Positions 1 to 7,592 of a stretch of 40,492 bases of DNA are shown here, in pieces (position 1 is the first letter of the stretch; each line of letters begins with the position of its first letter). The stretch is from an uncultured Spirochaetaceae bacterium (lineage in GTDB: Bacteria; Spirochaetota; Spirochaetia; Sphaerochaetales; Sphaerochaetaceae): contig CALXKJ010000018.1 in NCBI GenBank assembly GCA_944388955.1, positions 1 to 40,492 of the forward strand, in the 5' to 3' direction. The notes under the pieces are model-generated. The model saw nothing but the letters and a program-made list of their open reading frames with translations, did not search any database and was not told the origin of the DNA. The position numbers and the translations under genes were made by a program.

Positions 1-2
1 CG

Positions 3-686
3 CACTCCTGTCCGTCTTTCACCGCCCGACTGTCCGCCTTATTCCGCATCGCTGTCCGTTCTCAGGCGCAATTTGCAGCTTTTGATTTAGGAGCTTCTTC
101 TGGCTCAATCTATGCGATTGCGGCAACCGGTAGCGGTTCTGCTTCTGTTCCATTCAAATATGCAGAAGATAAAGTATTTGCTGAGGGCATCAAATTCAAT
201 AGCATTGCAATTCACGCAGATGAGGACGGTGTTGAGCCTCGCAAGGGCAGGGTTACTCTTGATATTGTCTTTGTTGATGATTATTCAGGGTGTTTCTCTT
301 CTGACTCATCGCTGTGCATTAAAGCTGGCAGTGAAATATTCGTAACCTTTGATTGCTCATATGGATATCTTGGGGAAGGCAATACCGGTGATAATGCGCA
401 GCTGACGATAGAGTCCTACTCGATTTCTACCGTAGATCCGAATGCTGGCATCGAGGATATGGCGGTATCTCATGAGCCAAATGGGCTTATTGTCAGAGAT
501 GATGATATTGACTACAGAATCAGCGTGTTTCCTCTTTCTGGAGAAGCAGAAGGCTATTTTGGCCTTGATTATCAAGTGGTACAGCTTGTTGCGATTAAAA
601 CTACTGTCACGCTTGAGACAATCGACATACCACTCTATGAAAGCGGCAGCGTTATAGTTGAAGTACTTGAGACTGCGGAGTTGTAA
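3..686 (+). CDS. Unrecognised beta-rich protein, 5'-truncated by the window edge
   Basis: The frame starting at base 3 stays open for 227 codons to a TAA at 684-686. There is no ATG in this frame before 459, so the true start probably lies left of the window. From about codon 22 onward the protein is rich in Gly, Ser, Asp, Val and Ile and alternates like beta strands, with few charged helices, as in secreted or surface proteins or phage virion proteins. I recognise no family. The first 20 or so codons look less protein-like and lie over three CTGTCCG motifs spaced 22 bases apart, so the junction of real coding sequence is uncertain. The stop codon directly abuts the ATG of the next gene. Confidence 0.55.
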   Translation, partial: HSCPSFTARLSALFRIAVRSQAQFAAFDLGASSGSIYAIAATGSGSASVPFKYAEDKVFAEGIKFNSIAIHADEDGVEPRKGRVTLDIVFVDDYSGCFSSDSSLCIKAGSEIFVTFDCSYGYLGEGNTGDNAQLTIESYSISTVDPNAGIEDMAVSHEPNGLIVRDDDIDYRISVFPLSGEAEGYFGLDYQVVQLVAIKTTVTLETIDIPLYESGSVIVEVLETAEL

Positions 687-896
687 ATGAGTACGCCTGA
701 ATCAAAAGAGAAAAGATGCCGTATTCCCAATAATGTCAGGAAACAATGTCTGTCCCTTTTTGCATCCGGATATGGTTACAAAGCCGCAGCTAGCAAACTT
801 GGTCTTAACAGGTATACAGTCAGAGAGTATCTCAGAAGGTATAAGGCGGGAGATGTTAGCTGGGCTGCCAGAGGACCTTCTTCCTGTAATGAATAG
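687..896 (+). CDS. Small helix-turn-helix protein (transposase-type HTH)
   Basis: This 69-residue protein is basic at the N-terminus and contains one clear helix-turn-helix: the stretch around SKLGLNRYTVREYLRRYKAG matches the HTH of IS3-type OrfA and related Homeodomain-like proteins. It ends soon after the HTH, so it has no catalytic domain and is either a stand-alone DNA-binding protein or the remnant of a transposase. The ATG follows the upstream TAA without a gap, and a GGAG about seven bases before it serves as ribosome binding site inside the end of the previous gene, which suggests co-transcription. It is convergent with glnS, with a hairpin between them. Function is inferred from the motif only. 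Confidence 0.6.
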   Translation: MSTPESKEKRCRIPNNVRKQCLSLFASGYGYKAAASKLGLNRYTVREYLRRYKAGDVSWAARGPSSCNE

Positions 897-899
897 AAA

Positions 900-921
900 C
901 GGAGCAGATTTCTCTGCTCCG
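900..921 (-). terminator. Rho-independent terminator of glnS, possibly bidirectional
   Basis: A perfect 9-bp stem (CGGAGCAGA with TCTGCTCCG) closes a 4-base loop. On the minus strand it is followed by TTTCTATT, eight bases after the glnS stop codon. On the plus strand the tail is less T-rich, so it probably works mainly for glnS. Confidence 0.8.
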
Positions 922-928
922 CGCTTCA

Positions 929-2617
929 TCATATTCCCATCTTCTGCTTCATCTTGGACCAGGAATCCTTGAGCGTTACTGTCCTGTTGAATACAGGATG
1001 CTCAGGGGTGGAATCCGGATCTGCCATATAGTAGCCATTCCTGATGAACTGGAGGTATTCGCCGGGCTTTGCGTTTACAGCTTCCTTCTCGACTCTTGCC
1101 TCGTTGAGGACGATGAGGGAATCAGGATTGAGATCATCGAGGTAATTGCCTGTCTCTGCTCCTGGGTTCTCCGCTTTGAAGAGCTTGTCATACTGCCTTA
1201 CTTCAGCAATTGCGGACTCGGATGCAGATACCCAATGGCTTGTGCCTTTGACTTTCCTTCCATCAGCTGTCGTACCGCCCTTTGACTCAGGATCATATGT
1301 GCAATGAACAGCGGTTATGTTGCCATTCTCATCCTTGTCGACGCTTACAGCTGTCACATAGTACGCATGCTTCAGTCTGATTTCATTTCCCGGATAGAGC
1401 CTGTGATAGCCCTTGACTGGATTTTCCATGAAATCTTCCTTCTCGATGAAAAGCGCTTTCGTGAAGGCGACCTTGTGTGTTCCTGCCGAAGGATCTTCCG
1501 GGTTGTTCTCAGCATCGAAGTACTCAATCTTGTCTTCCGGATAGTTATCGATGATGAGCTTGAGAGGATCGAGGACAGCCATGAGTCTCTTAGCTCTCTT
1601 GTTGAGATCCTCCCTCACGCAGAATTCCATAAGAGAGTAGTCGACAACAGATTCCACTTTCGCAACTCCGACCCTCTGCACGAAATCCTTCATTGCTTCA
1701 GGAGAGTAGCCTCTTCTTCTGATTCCCGCGATGGTAGGCATTCTCGGGTCATCCCAGCCGGAGACAAGGTTGTTGTTCACGAGGTAGAGGAGTTTTCTCT
1801 TCGACATGAGAAGATAGCTTATATTCAGTCTGGCAAATTCATACTGATGCGGAGTGTGCTCAATGCCATCGATTGATGTCGCCCAGTCGTAAGCTGGTCT
1901 GTGATCCTCGAACTCCAGCGTACATATTGAGTGTGTGATACCTTCAATTGCATCTGAGATAGGATGGGTGAAGTCATACATCGGATAGATGCACCACTTG
2001 TTTCCTGTTCTTGGATGCTCTGCGTATTTGATTCTGTAGAGCGCTGGATCACGCATGTTGATATTAGGACTTGCCATATCAATCTTCGCACGCAGCGTGT
2101 ATTTGCCTTCAGGGAACTCTCCGTTCTTCATTCTCATGAAGAGGTCAAGATTCTCCTCAATTGGTCTGTCACGGTCAGGACTGTTCTTGCCAGGCTCTGT
2201 GAGTGTTCCCCTATATTCCTTCATTTCCTCAGGAGAGAGTGAATCGACATAAGCCTTTCCTTCCTTGATAAGACGCACCGCGATATCAAAGAGCTGATCG
2301 TAGTAATCAGAAGCGTAGTAGGTCTTGTCGCCCCAATCGAAGCCAAGCCAGTGGATTGTATCCTTGATTGAATCAATATATTCCTGCTCTTCCTTCGCCG
2401 GGTTTGTGTCATCGAGACGCAGATGGCATGTTCCGCCGTATTTCTCTGCCAGTCCGAAGTTGATGCATATCGCTTTGATATGTCCGATGTGAAGATATCC
2501 ATTCGGCTCAGGAGGGAAGCGTGTTACGATTCTGTTGTCTGGTACGCGTCCGTTCTTCAGGTCATCTTCGATGATCTTCTCAATGAAATTGAGAGGTCTC
2601 TCTTCCTTGTTTTCCAT
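929..2617 (-). CDS. glnS: Glutaminyl-tRNA synthetase
   Basis: Charges tRNA-Gln with glutamine in the cytoplasm. The 562-residue product matches the usual bacterial GlnRS length (about 550). The class I signature PPEPNGYLHIGH is at residues 35-46 and the KMSKS-type loop LLMSKRK at 269-275; the C-terminal anticodon-binding beta barrels complete the protein. An in-frame extension adds 19 codons, but I place the start at 2617 because AAGGA lies nine bases before that ATG, whereas the upstream ATG at 2626 has its purine stretch touching it. Presence of GlnRS means the genome need not depend on Glu-tRNA amidation for Gln-tRNA. The hypothetical gene upstream ends 57 bases before this start and may share its transcript. 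Confidence 0.97.
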   Translation of the reverse strand: MENKEERPLNFIEKIIEDDLKNGRVPDNRIVTRFPPEPNGYLHIGHIKAICINFGLAEKYGGTCHLRLDDTNPAKEEQEYIDSIKDTIHWLGFDWGDKTYYASDYYDQLFDIAVRLIKEGKAYVDSLSPEEMKEYRGTLTEPGKNSPDRDRPIEENLDLFMRMKNGEFPEGKYTLRAKIDMASPNINMRDPALYRIKYAEHPRTGNKWCIYPMYDFTHPISDAIEGITHSICTLEFEDHRPAYDWATSIDGIEHTPHQYEFARLNISYLLMSKRKLLYLVNNNLVSGWDDPRMPTIAGIRRRGYSPEAMKDFVQRVGVAKVESVVDYSLMEFCVREDLNKRAKRLMAVLDPLKLIIDNYPEDKIEYFDAENNPEDPSAGTHKVAFTKALFIEKEDFMENPVKGYHRLYPGNEIRLKHAYYVTAVSVDKDENGNITAVHCTYDPESKGGTTADGRKVKGTSHWVSASESAIAEVRQYDKLFKAENPGAETGNYLDDLNPDSLIVLNEARVEKEAVNAKPGEYLQFIRNGYYMADPDSTPEHPVFNRTVTLKDSWSKMKQKMGI

Positions 2618-2674
2618 AAATACCATCCTTCTAGGCCTTCCAAAGGGCCCTTTGAGATAAGATGATATTATCAT

Positions 2675-3124
2675 TCAGAAGACTTCGATGTATACATCTC
2701 CTTCGCCTTCTGAGGAGACTCCGAATGAGGAAGATGCAGCGAATGCTTCCTTTTCAATGGTCAGGAGAAGCTTGCCGCTGCTGAAGAATGAGAGCTTTTC
2801 CCTCTCTTTATTCAGTGTAATCGTATCATCACGTACGATGGGCACATGCTCCTTTATGCCTCCGAATATGATGATGGCTTCATCATTTCTGAATACTATG
2901 AACTCGTCAGGTGTATGCATGAGCACGAAAGCAATCTTCGCGTTTCCTCTGCAGGTGAGCTTCATCTCACCATTTTCAGGGAGAATGAAGAATACAGAGT
3001 GCTTATTCTCAGATGCGTAGCTGAAGGAATGCAGCGTAGTCTTTATCTTCGTTGGTTTTGCAATCCAATGCGCTTTCTTCGTGTTCACAGGATGATAGTA
3101 ACAGTTTGCACATTTATTATCCAC
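2675..3124 (-). CDS. Hypothetical protein, beta-rich, upstream of glnS
   Basis: A 149-residue protein of unknown family. It starts with GTG in this reading and has a Cys pair (CANC) at residues 5-8, then mostly alternating hydrophobic strands with many Ser, Lys and Glu, and no signal peptide or membrane segment. The start is doubtful: no Shine-Dalgarno precedes the GTG, and a TATAAT on this strand ends two bases before it, so transcription should begin inside the predicted first codons. It is divergent from the PfkB-like gene with only 16 bases between the two start codons, and it runs toward glnS, so it may be co-transcribed with it. Confidence 0.55.
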   Translation of the reverse strand: MDNKCANCYYHPVNTKKAHWIAKPTKIKTTLHSFSYASENKHSVFFILPENGEMKLTCRGNAKIAFVLMHTPDEFIVFRNDEAIIIFGGIKEHVPIVRDDTITLNKEREKLSFFSSGKLLLTIEKEAFAASSSFGVSSEGEGDVYIEVF

Positions 3125-3134
3125 CGATTATATT
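3106..3134 (+). promoter_or_regulatory. Sigma70-type promoter for the PfkB-like gene, giving a leaderless mRNA
   Basis: TTGCAC at 3106-3111 and TATATT at 3129-3134 are 17 bases apart. The -10 box ends six bases before the ATG at 3141, so transcription is predicted to start at or next to the A of the start codon. No Shine-Dalgarno sequence is present. The boxes lie inside the divergent hypothetical gene. Confidence 0.6.
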
Positions 3135-3140
3135 CATGTC

Positions 3141-3704
3141 ATGATTGCTGTAATCGGGGAGATAATCCCATCATTCAGGAAAAGCGGAGATTGCTATGTC
3201 TTCTCATATGAAGGTATTGGCTGGAAATGGATTGAAAAACTCTCTCAGGAGGATAGAAAAGTCCTGTTTCTCTCGCCGATTGCCAGAGGTGAGATAGGAA
3301 GGAAAATCTGCGAGAAGCTTATTGAGCTTGGTGTGATCTTCGATCCCGACATGCTTGTACCTGCAAATCCTCCGCTCTCGGTAGATGGGGAGCATATCAT
3401 CAGGAGCAGCTCCATTTTCATGCTTGACACCGAGCATCTCACGGATGCCTTCTCTTATTTCAGTGATATTGATTCAGTGATTGTCTCATCCGTGCTTCTT
3501 TCGGCCAATCCGTCAGCTTCGGCTGTGCTTGATACGCTTTCGTTTGTATCGCCAGCGCCCAGAATCGCCATAGATACCTCAGCAGAGGAGGGGGAGATCA
3601 TGAATCATGATATACTCGAGAAGACTCTCTCTGGGTTCTCGCTGATAAAAACCTGCACGCTCTGCAAGGATGAGAGTGAGGTAAGGAAGTTCCTCTCACT
3701 CTGA
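3141..3704 (+). CDS. N-terminal half of a PfkB-family sugar kinase
   Basis: This 187-residue protein follows the N-terminal half of ribokinase/fructokinase family proteins. It has an opening strand like IAVIGEIIPSF, then a stretch like REGELGRKICEKLIELGV that aligns with the helix after the first beta-alpha unit (here ARGEIGRKICEKLIELGV), then the equivalent of the strand that normally holds fructokinase's D-P-N-x-R motif, here degraded to AIDTSAEEGE. It stops about where family members (around 310 residues) enter the catalytic half, so the GAGD anion-hole motif and ATP-binding region are missing. The Gly-rich sugar-binding motif after the first strand is also absent. It is unlikely to be an active kinase. 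Its 3' end overlaps the convergent HAD gene by nine bases. The start is supported by the promoter six bases upstream. Confidence 0.65.
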   Translation: MIAVIGEIIPSFRKSGDCYVFSYEGIGWKWIEKLSQEDRKVLFLSPIARGEIGRKICEKLIELGVIFDPDMLVPANPPLSVDGEHIIRSSSIFMLDTEHLTDAFSYFSDIDSVIVSSVLLSANPSASAVLDTLSFVSPAPRIAIDTSAEEGEIMNHDILEKTLSGFSLIKTCTLCKDESEVRKFLSL

Positions 3705-4499
3705 AAATCTTTCGAGCGCGAAAGCGATTCCATCCTCGTCGTTTGAGAGCGTGATGAAATCAGCGCTCTTCTTCGCTTCTTCAGAGCCATTTGCCATCGC
3801 AACACCTATTCCTGCTCTTCTGAGCATGCCGGCATCGTTATCCCAGTCACCGAAGGCAATTGTCTCCTCAGCCTTTATGCCAAGTTTTCTGCACACAATA
3901 GAGACTGCTTTGCTCTTGTCGATTCCCATGGGAAGTATTTCGATATTATTCCATCCGGAGCTTATGACCTGGGCTTTGCCGCCAATGAGATTCCTCAGCT
4001 CGTTTATAAGGCGGAGGATCTTGTCTTTGTCGTTATCCTTGAGAAGGATCTTATAAGGTCTTTCGCCAGTTCTTCTCTCGACTTCGTCAGGATCTGAGAT
4101 ATCCATCCTGATTCCTATATCGTTGCATATCCTGTTCTGCCTTTCATACCATTCATCATCTGCATCGATTGCGAAACGATTCTCTGTGAATGCTATAAGA
4201 GAGGAGGCTTTTCCTTTCAGAAAAGTCGCCGCCTGGCGATATGCATCCTTATCGATATGCTTTTCAATCAGATATTCATTGCCATTTTTTATCAGGGCTC
4301 CATTGAGAGCTATGAAGATAACAGGTATGCCAAGTGCTTCTGACGCCCTTTTCATCCCAGTGATGTACCGTCCTGAAGTGAGGACAATCCTCGTGCCTTT
4401 CCCGTATGCTCTGATAATAGCATCACGTGTTTTTTCAGAGACAGTCAGGGATGATGTGAAAAGCGTTCCGTCGATATCGGTGAAGAGTGCTTTGAGCAT
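3696..4499 (-). CDS. Cof-type HAD-IIB sugar-phosphate phosphatase
   Basis: A 267-residue hydrolase of the haloacid dehalogenase superfamily, expected to dephosphorylate small phosphorylated metabolites such as sugar phosphates in the cytoplasm. Motif I is D8-I-D10-G-T (nucleophile and acid/base), motif II is LTSGR near residue 40, and motif IV FGDWDNDAGML near residue 216 supplies the magnesium-binding aspartates; the large cap between motifs II and III marks class IIB. Length is typical for the family. The gene lacks a Shine-Dalgarno: instead TATAGT at 4506-4511 ends six bases before its ATG, so a leaderless message is likely. The specific substrate cannot be read from the sequence. Confidence 0.9.
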   Translation of the reverse strand: MLKALFTDIDGTLFTSSLTVSEKTRDAIIRAYGKGTRIVLTSGRYITGMKRASEALGIPVIFIALNGALIKNGNEYLIEKHIDKDAYRQAATFLKGKASSLIAFTENRFAIDADDEWYERQNRICNDIGIRMDISDPDEVERRTGERPYKILLKDNDKDKILRLINELRNLIGGKAQVISSGWNNIEILPMGIDKSKAVSIVCRKLGIKAEETIAFGDWDNDAGMLRRAGIGVAMANGSEEAKKSADFITLSNDEDGIAFALERFSE

Positions 4500-4548
4500 G
4501 GAATGACTATATACCTTTTCCGCTCTGCGGTGCTATCCTTGCTCAGTA

Positions 4549-5529
4549 ATGAAAAAGCTCCTCATCATTCTTTCTGTCCTGCTTCTATCAGTGTCATGCA
4601 CGGAGAATACTGTCTCAGATTCGCGCATTGCGATGGGGACGATAGTCTCTGTTACCTTATATGAGAGTGATGATGACAAGATTGATGATATCTTCAGCTA
4701 TATCTACTCGCTCGATTCAATGATTTCCCGCTACAACGAGAAATCTTATATAGCAATGATAAACAGCAACGCTGGTATCTCTCCTGTCACTGTTCCTGAT
4801 GAAGTGTATGGACTGGTGAAGGTGTCGCTTGAGATGGCAAAGGAGACAGACGGGCTATTCAATCCCGCAATTGGTCCTCTTTCGTCTCTTTGGGGTTTTG
4901 GTACAGAAGATGCGAGGGTGCCGTCGAGTGATGAGATAGAGAGTGTCCTGCCGCTTCTTGACTGGCGGAAGATAAAGCTTTCAGATGATGATAACTCTGT
5001 ATTTCTTGAGAACGAGGGTATGGCCATCGATCTTGGAGCTGTAGGCAAAGGCTGGGCTGCCGATATGATTGATTCATACCTTGATGAGCTTGGTGTAGAG
5101 CATGCGCTTGTGAATCTAGGAGGCAATGTTCTTCTGCACGGAGGCAAAGCCGATGGCAGTGCGTGGAGAGTAGGTATAAGGGATCCTGAAAACCTCTCAT
5201 CTTCATACGCTTCAGTGGCTATAGAAGATGGCACTGTAATCACATCTGGCGGTTATCAGAGGTATATAGAGAAGGATGGTGAGGTATATCATCACATACT
5301 CAACCCTGAAACAGGCTATCCATTCCAGACAGATATCCTCTCCGCGACTGTAATCGGGGATTCAGGCACCCTCTCTGATATGCTTTCGACAGTTATCTTC
5401 GCCTCCGGAAGCGATAAAGCAGAGGAGATTGCCGATAAACACGATGTGAGCATTATTCTCAAGCTAACAGATGGCTCTGTCATCAATACGTATAGCCCTG
5501 ACAGCCAGGTAGCAATCCTGGAGGAATGA
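4549..5529 (+). CDS. apbE: FAD:protein FMN transferase, lipoprotein
   Basis: ApbE covalently attaches FMN from FAD to threonine residues of target flavoproteins such as Rnf or Nqr subunits, outside the inner membrane. The 326-residue protein has a lipoprotein signal peptide with lipobox ending at Cys17 (LSVSC), then the family landmarks: an AMGTIVSVTL stretch near the mature N-terminus, AIDLGAVGKGWAAD near residue 164, a GGNVLLHG strand, and HHILNPETGYP near 247. No Rnf/Nqr target is present in this window. No Shine-Dalgarno is visible; a TATCCT ends nine bases before the ATG, so the leader is very short or absent. The last 66 bases overlap the convergent methyltransferase gene. Confidence 0.93.
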   Translation: MKKLLIILSVLLLSVSCTENTVSDSRIAMGTIVSVTLYESDDDKIDDIFSYIYSLDSMISRYNEKSYIAMINSNAGISPVTVPDEVYGLVKVSLEMAKETDGLFNPAIGPLSSLWGFGTEDARVPSSDEIESVLPLLDWRKIKLSDDDNSVFLENEGMAIDLGAVGKGWAADMIDSYLDELGVEHALVNLGGNVLLHGGKADGSAWRVGIRDPENLSSSYASVAIEDGTVITSGGYQRYIEKDGEVYHHILNPETGYPFQTDILSATVIGDSGTLSDMLSTVIFASGSDKAEEIADKHDVSIILKLTDGSVINTYSPDSQVAILEE

Positions 5530-6252
5530 GTCTATCGGCTCGAATGACGATACGTCGGAGAAGAAATCCACGATAGCGAATCCGCTTCGGCATAGCTTGC
5601 CGAGAATAGTGTTGAGCGTGTGCGAGTATTCCACTGTGTCATGATGGGCTATACGCTTCTTCAATTCCTTTTCAGAAAGACTTTTCTCATCGGAGAATGG
5701 AAGTGTGTACTTCACTTTCATCTTCCCTTTAGCGAGAAGCCTGTCATCAAAGATATAGAGCGCTGGATTAGCGATGCCGAATATGAATGAGCCGCCTATA
5801 CGGAGAATCCTGCTGCACTCGGAGAATACTTTCCCTATGTCATCGACGAAATTCATCGATACAGGATTGATGATTCCATCGAATGAGCCATCTGCAAAGA
5901 TTGAGAGGTCTCTCATGTCCCCTAAATGGAGCTTTGCGTCAAGTGAGTAGCGCATCAGGGCTTTCTTATCCCTTTCTATCATCACAGGGCTTATGTCGAG
6001 GCATTCTGTCTCGCAGCCGAAAGCTGAAAGGATCGGTGTCTGCTGCCCACCACCTCCGGCAAGGGATAGAACATGCTTTCCTTTCAGCGGTGCCACCCAC
6101 TCATCTGGCACGTTCTTCTCAATAGTCACTCTTATCGAGGGATGGCCGCTTACAGCTTTCTTAATCTCATCTTCAGAGACAATCTTAGCCCAGGCGCTTC
6201 TGTTCTCAGCCTCCCAGTCCCATGCTTCGCTGTTGATTCTGCCGCTTTCCAT
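5464..6252 (-). CDS. Class I SAM-dependent methyltransferase
   Basis: A 262-residue cytoplasmic methyltransferase. Motif I is HVLSLAGGGGQQTP at residues 60-73 (SAM binding), followed by the acidic ECLDISP that contacts the SAM ribose, and a GSFDGIINPVS strand in the place of motif IV. The substrate is unknown; the closest general type is the small-molecule methyltransferase Methyltransf_11. The frame is open for 12 more codons upstream, but a TATAAT at 6269-6274 lies inside that extension, and AAGGG stands seven bases before the ATG at 6252, so I use this start (the ATG at 6258 is an alternative). The 3' end runs 66 bases into apbE on the other strand; the family-typical ending LAVRAIR is within the overlap, so the overlap looks genuine. 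Confidence 0.85.
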   Translation of the reverse strand: MESGRINSEAWDWEAENRSAWAKIVSEDEIKKAVSGHPSIRVTIEKNVPDEWVAPLKGKHVLSLAGGGGQQTPILSAFGCETECLDISPVMIERDKKALMRYSLDAKLHLGDMRDLSIFADGSFDGIINPVSMNFVDDIGKVFSECSRILRIGGSFIFGIANPALYIFDDRLLAKGKMKVKYTLPFSDEKSLSEKELKKRIAHHDTVEYSHTLNTILGKLCRSGFAIVDFFSDVSSFEPIDSFLQDCYLAVRAIRIDDRAIC

Positions 6253-6295
6253 TTCCATACCCTTCAGGATTATATCATCTTCTTGCATGAAGAAG

Positions 6296-6324
6296 TTGAC
6301 GTGCCTTCTCTATAGCGGTATTTT
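6296..6324 (+). promoter_or_regulatory. Sigma70-type promoter for the HtrA-type protease
   Basis: TTGACG at 6296-6301 and TATTTT at 6319-6324 are separated by 17 bases. The ATG of the protease follows 11 bases after the -10 box, so the leader should be only a few bases long. It lies between the divergent methyltransferase and protease genes. Confidence 0.55.
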
Positions 6325-6335
6325 TCCCATAGTCT

Positions 6336-7592
6336 ATGAAGAAAAATCCAAGAACGCCGAAAGAGATCTTAGTTATAGTCATTTCAGCTGTGCTTCTTGT
6401 TGCTTCTATCATCCTGCTCGGGCTCTGGACAAAAGCCCTGACGAGAGAAGAGAGAAGCAATATGCTTCGCTTAGCGCTCTCTGAGCTTGTTGAAGAAGAG
6501 GGCGAAAGAGGACTTCTGGAAGCCGCAGGTGTTCCTGTTGATGATATCCATTACAGCTATGAGGACCTTCCTCTCTTTGCTGGAGACAGGCCCGTCTGGG
6601 AATTCACAGATGAGGAGACGCGCTCTGCCGCGATTTACCAGAAGACGGCACCATCTGTTGTGCAGATAGTCTCAGCATCCGAGCTCTCCGATGCAGGACA
6701 GGGCGCTGGTGTGATAATCTCAGGCGATGGCTATATAGCAACAAACCGCCACGTTGCAGGCTCCTCTTCATCATTCATCATCAGATTCTATGATGGAAGT
6801 ACCGCAACGGCTTCTCTGGTAGGCTCTGACCCGCTCTTGGATATTGCCGTCCTGAAAGCCGATAAAGCTGGTCTCGATGATATCGATGTTGGCTCATCAA
6901 AGGATCTTGGCATAGGCGCATCTGTCTTTGCCATAGGCCATCCTTATGGTTATACATGGTCGATGACAAAGGGCATTGTCTCCGGTCTCGAACGTATGGT
7001 TTTCAGCGATAGCGGACTTGTCATTCCGTCGCTCATACAGACGGATGCTATCATAAATCCTGGCAACAGCGGTGGTCCGCTTGTCTCTTCATCAGGCCTG
7101 ATGGTTGGACTTGTCAGCTCTATCTATTCACGCTCAGGCTCTGCTGAAGGCATTTCCTTCGCAATTCCCGCAGAGCGCGTGATGGCATCCGCTGAGGCTA
7201 TCATAGAGACAGGCTCTGTGCATCGTGGCTGGCTCGATATCCTTTCCGTGGAGCTGAATGAGCAGATTGCTGATTACTCATCCCTTGATGTCAGGAAAGG
7301 CATTCTCGTGTCACAGGTTGTCCCTGGCGGCAATGCCGATAAAGGTGGCATACGCGGCGGTAGGGAAGCTGTGCAGTACGGGCAATCAGTCATCTACCTT
7401 GGCGGTGATGTCATTACAGCGATAAACGGCAGGAAGATCGAGAGTTATGAGGATTATTTTGCGGTTCTCTTCGATACAGTTCCTGGAGAGACTGCTGATG
7501 TGACAGTCATCAGGAATGGCAGGGAGATCACTCTTAAAGGAGTAACTCTCTCTGAGCAGACGGAGGACAATTCAAGATGGCTGATCAGGTAA
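6336..7592 (+). CDS. htrA: HtrA/DegP-type membrane-anchored serine protease
   Basis: A trypsin-like S1C protease that degrades misfolded proteins outside the inner membrane. One membrane anchor lies at residues 11-30. The catalytic triad is complete: His139 in TNRHVAG, Asp169 in LLDIAVLK, Ser245 in NPGNSGGPL. A single PDZ domain follows from about residue 300 to 405. With one anchor and one PDZ domain it resembles DegS more than the two-PDZ DegP, but a substrate or sigma-factor pathway cannot be inferred. Residues 31-95 form an extra, acidic segment between anchor and protease domain. The last 16 bases overlap the start of uvrB, so the two genes are translationally coupled. Confidence 0.93.
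   Translation: MKKNPRTPKEILVIVISAVLLVASIILLGLWTKALTREERSNMLRLALSELVEEEGERGLLEAAGVPVDDIHYSYEDLPLFAGDRPVWEFTDEETRSAAIYQKTAPSVVQIVSASELSDAGQGAGVIISGDGYIATNRHVAGSSSSFIIRFYDGSTATASLVGSDPLLDIAVLKADKAGLDDIDVGSSKDLGIGASVFAIGHPYGYTWSMTKGIVSGLERMVFSDSGLVIPSLIQTDAIINPGNSGGPLVSSSGLMVGLVSSIYSRSGSAEGISFAIPAERVMASAEAIIETGSVHRGWLDILSVELNEQIADYSSLDVRKGILVSQVVPGGNADKGGIRGGREAVQYGQSVIYLGGDVITAINGRKIESYEDYFAVLFDTVPGETADVTVIRNGREITLKGVTLSEQTEDNSRWLIR

Noticed and set aside
1304-1876. 190-codon open frame on the plus strand
   Set aside because: Lies entirely antisense to glnS, with no family pattern and no ribosome site; it is a shadow of the glnS codon usage.
4746-5243. 165-codon minus-strand frame
   Set aside because: Antisense to the well-supported apbE gene, and Ser/Pro-rich as expected for a shadow.
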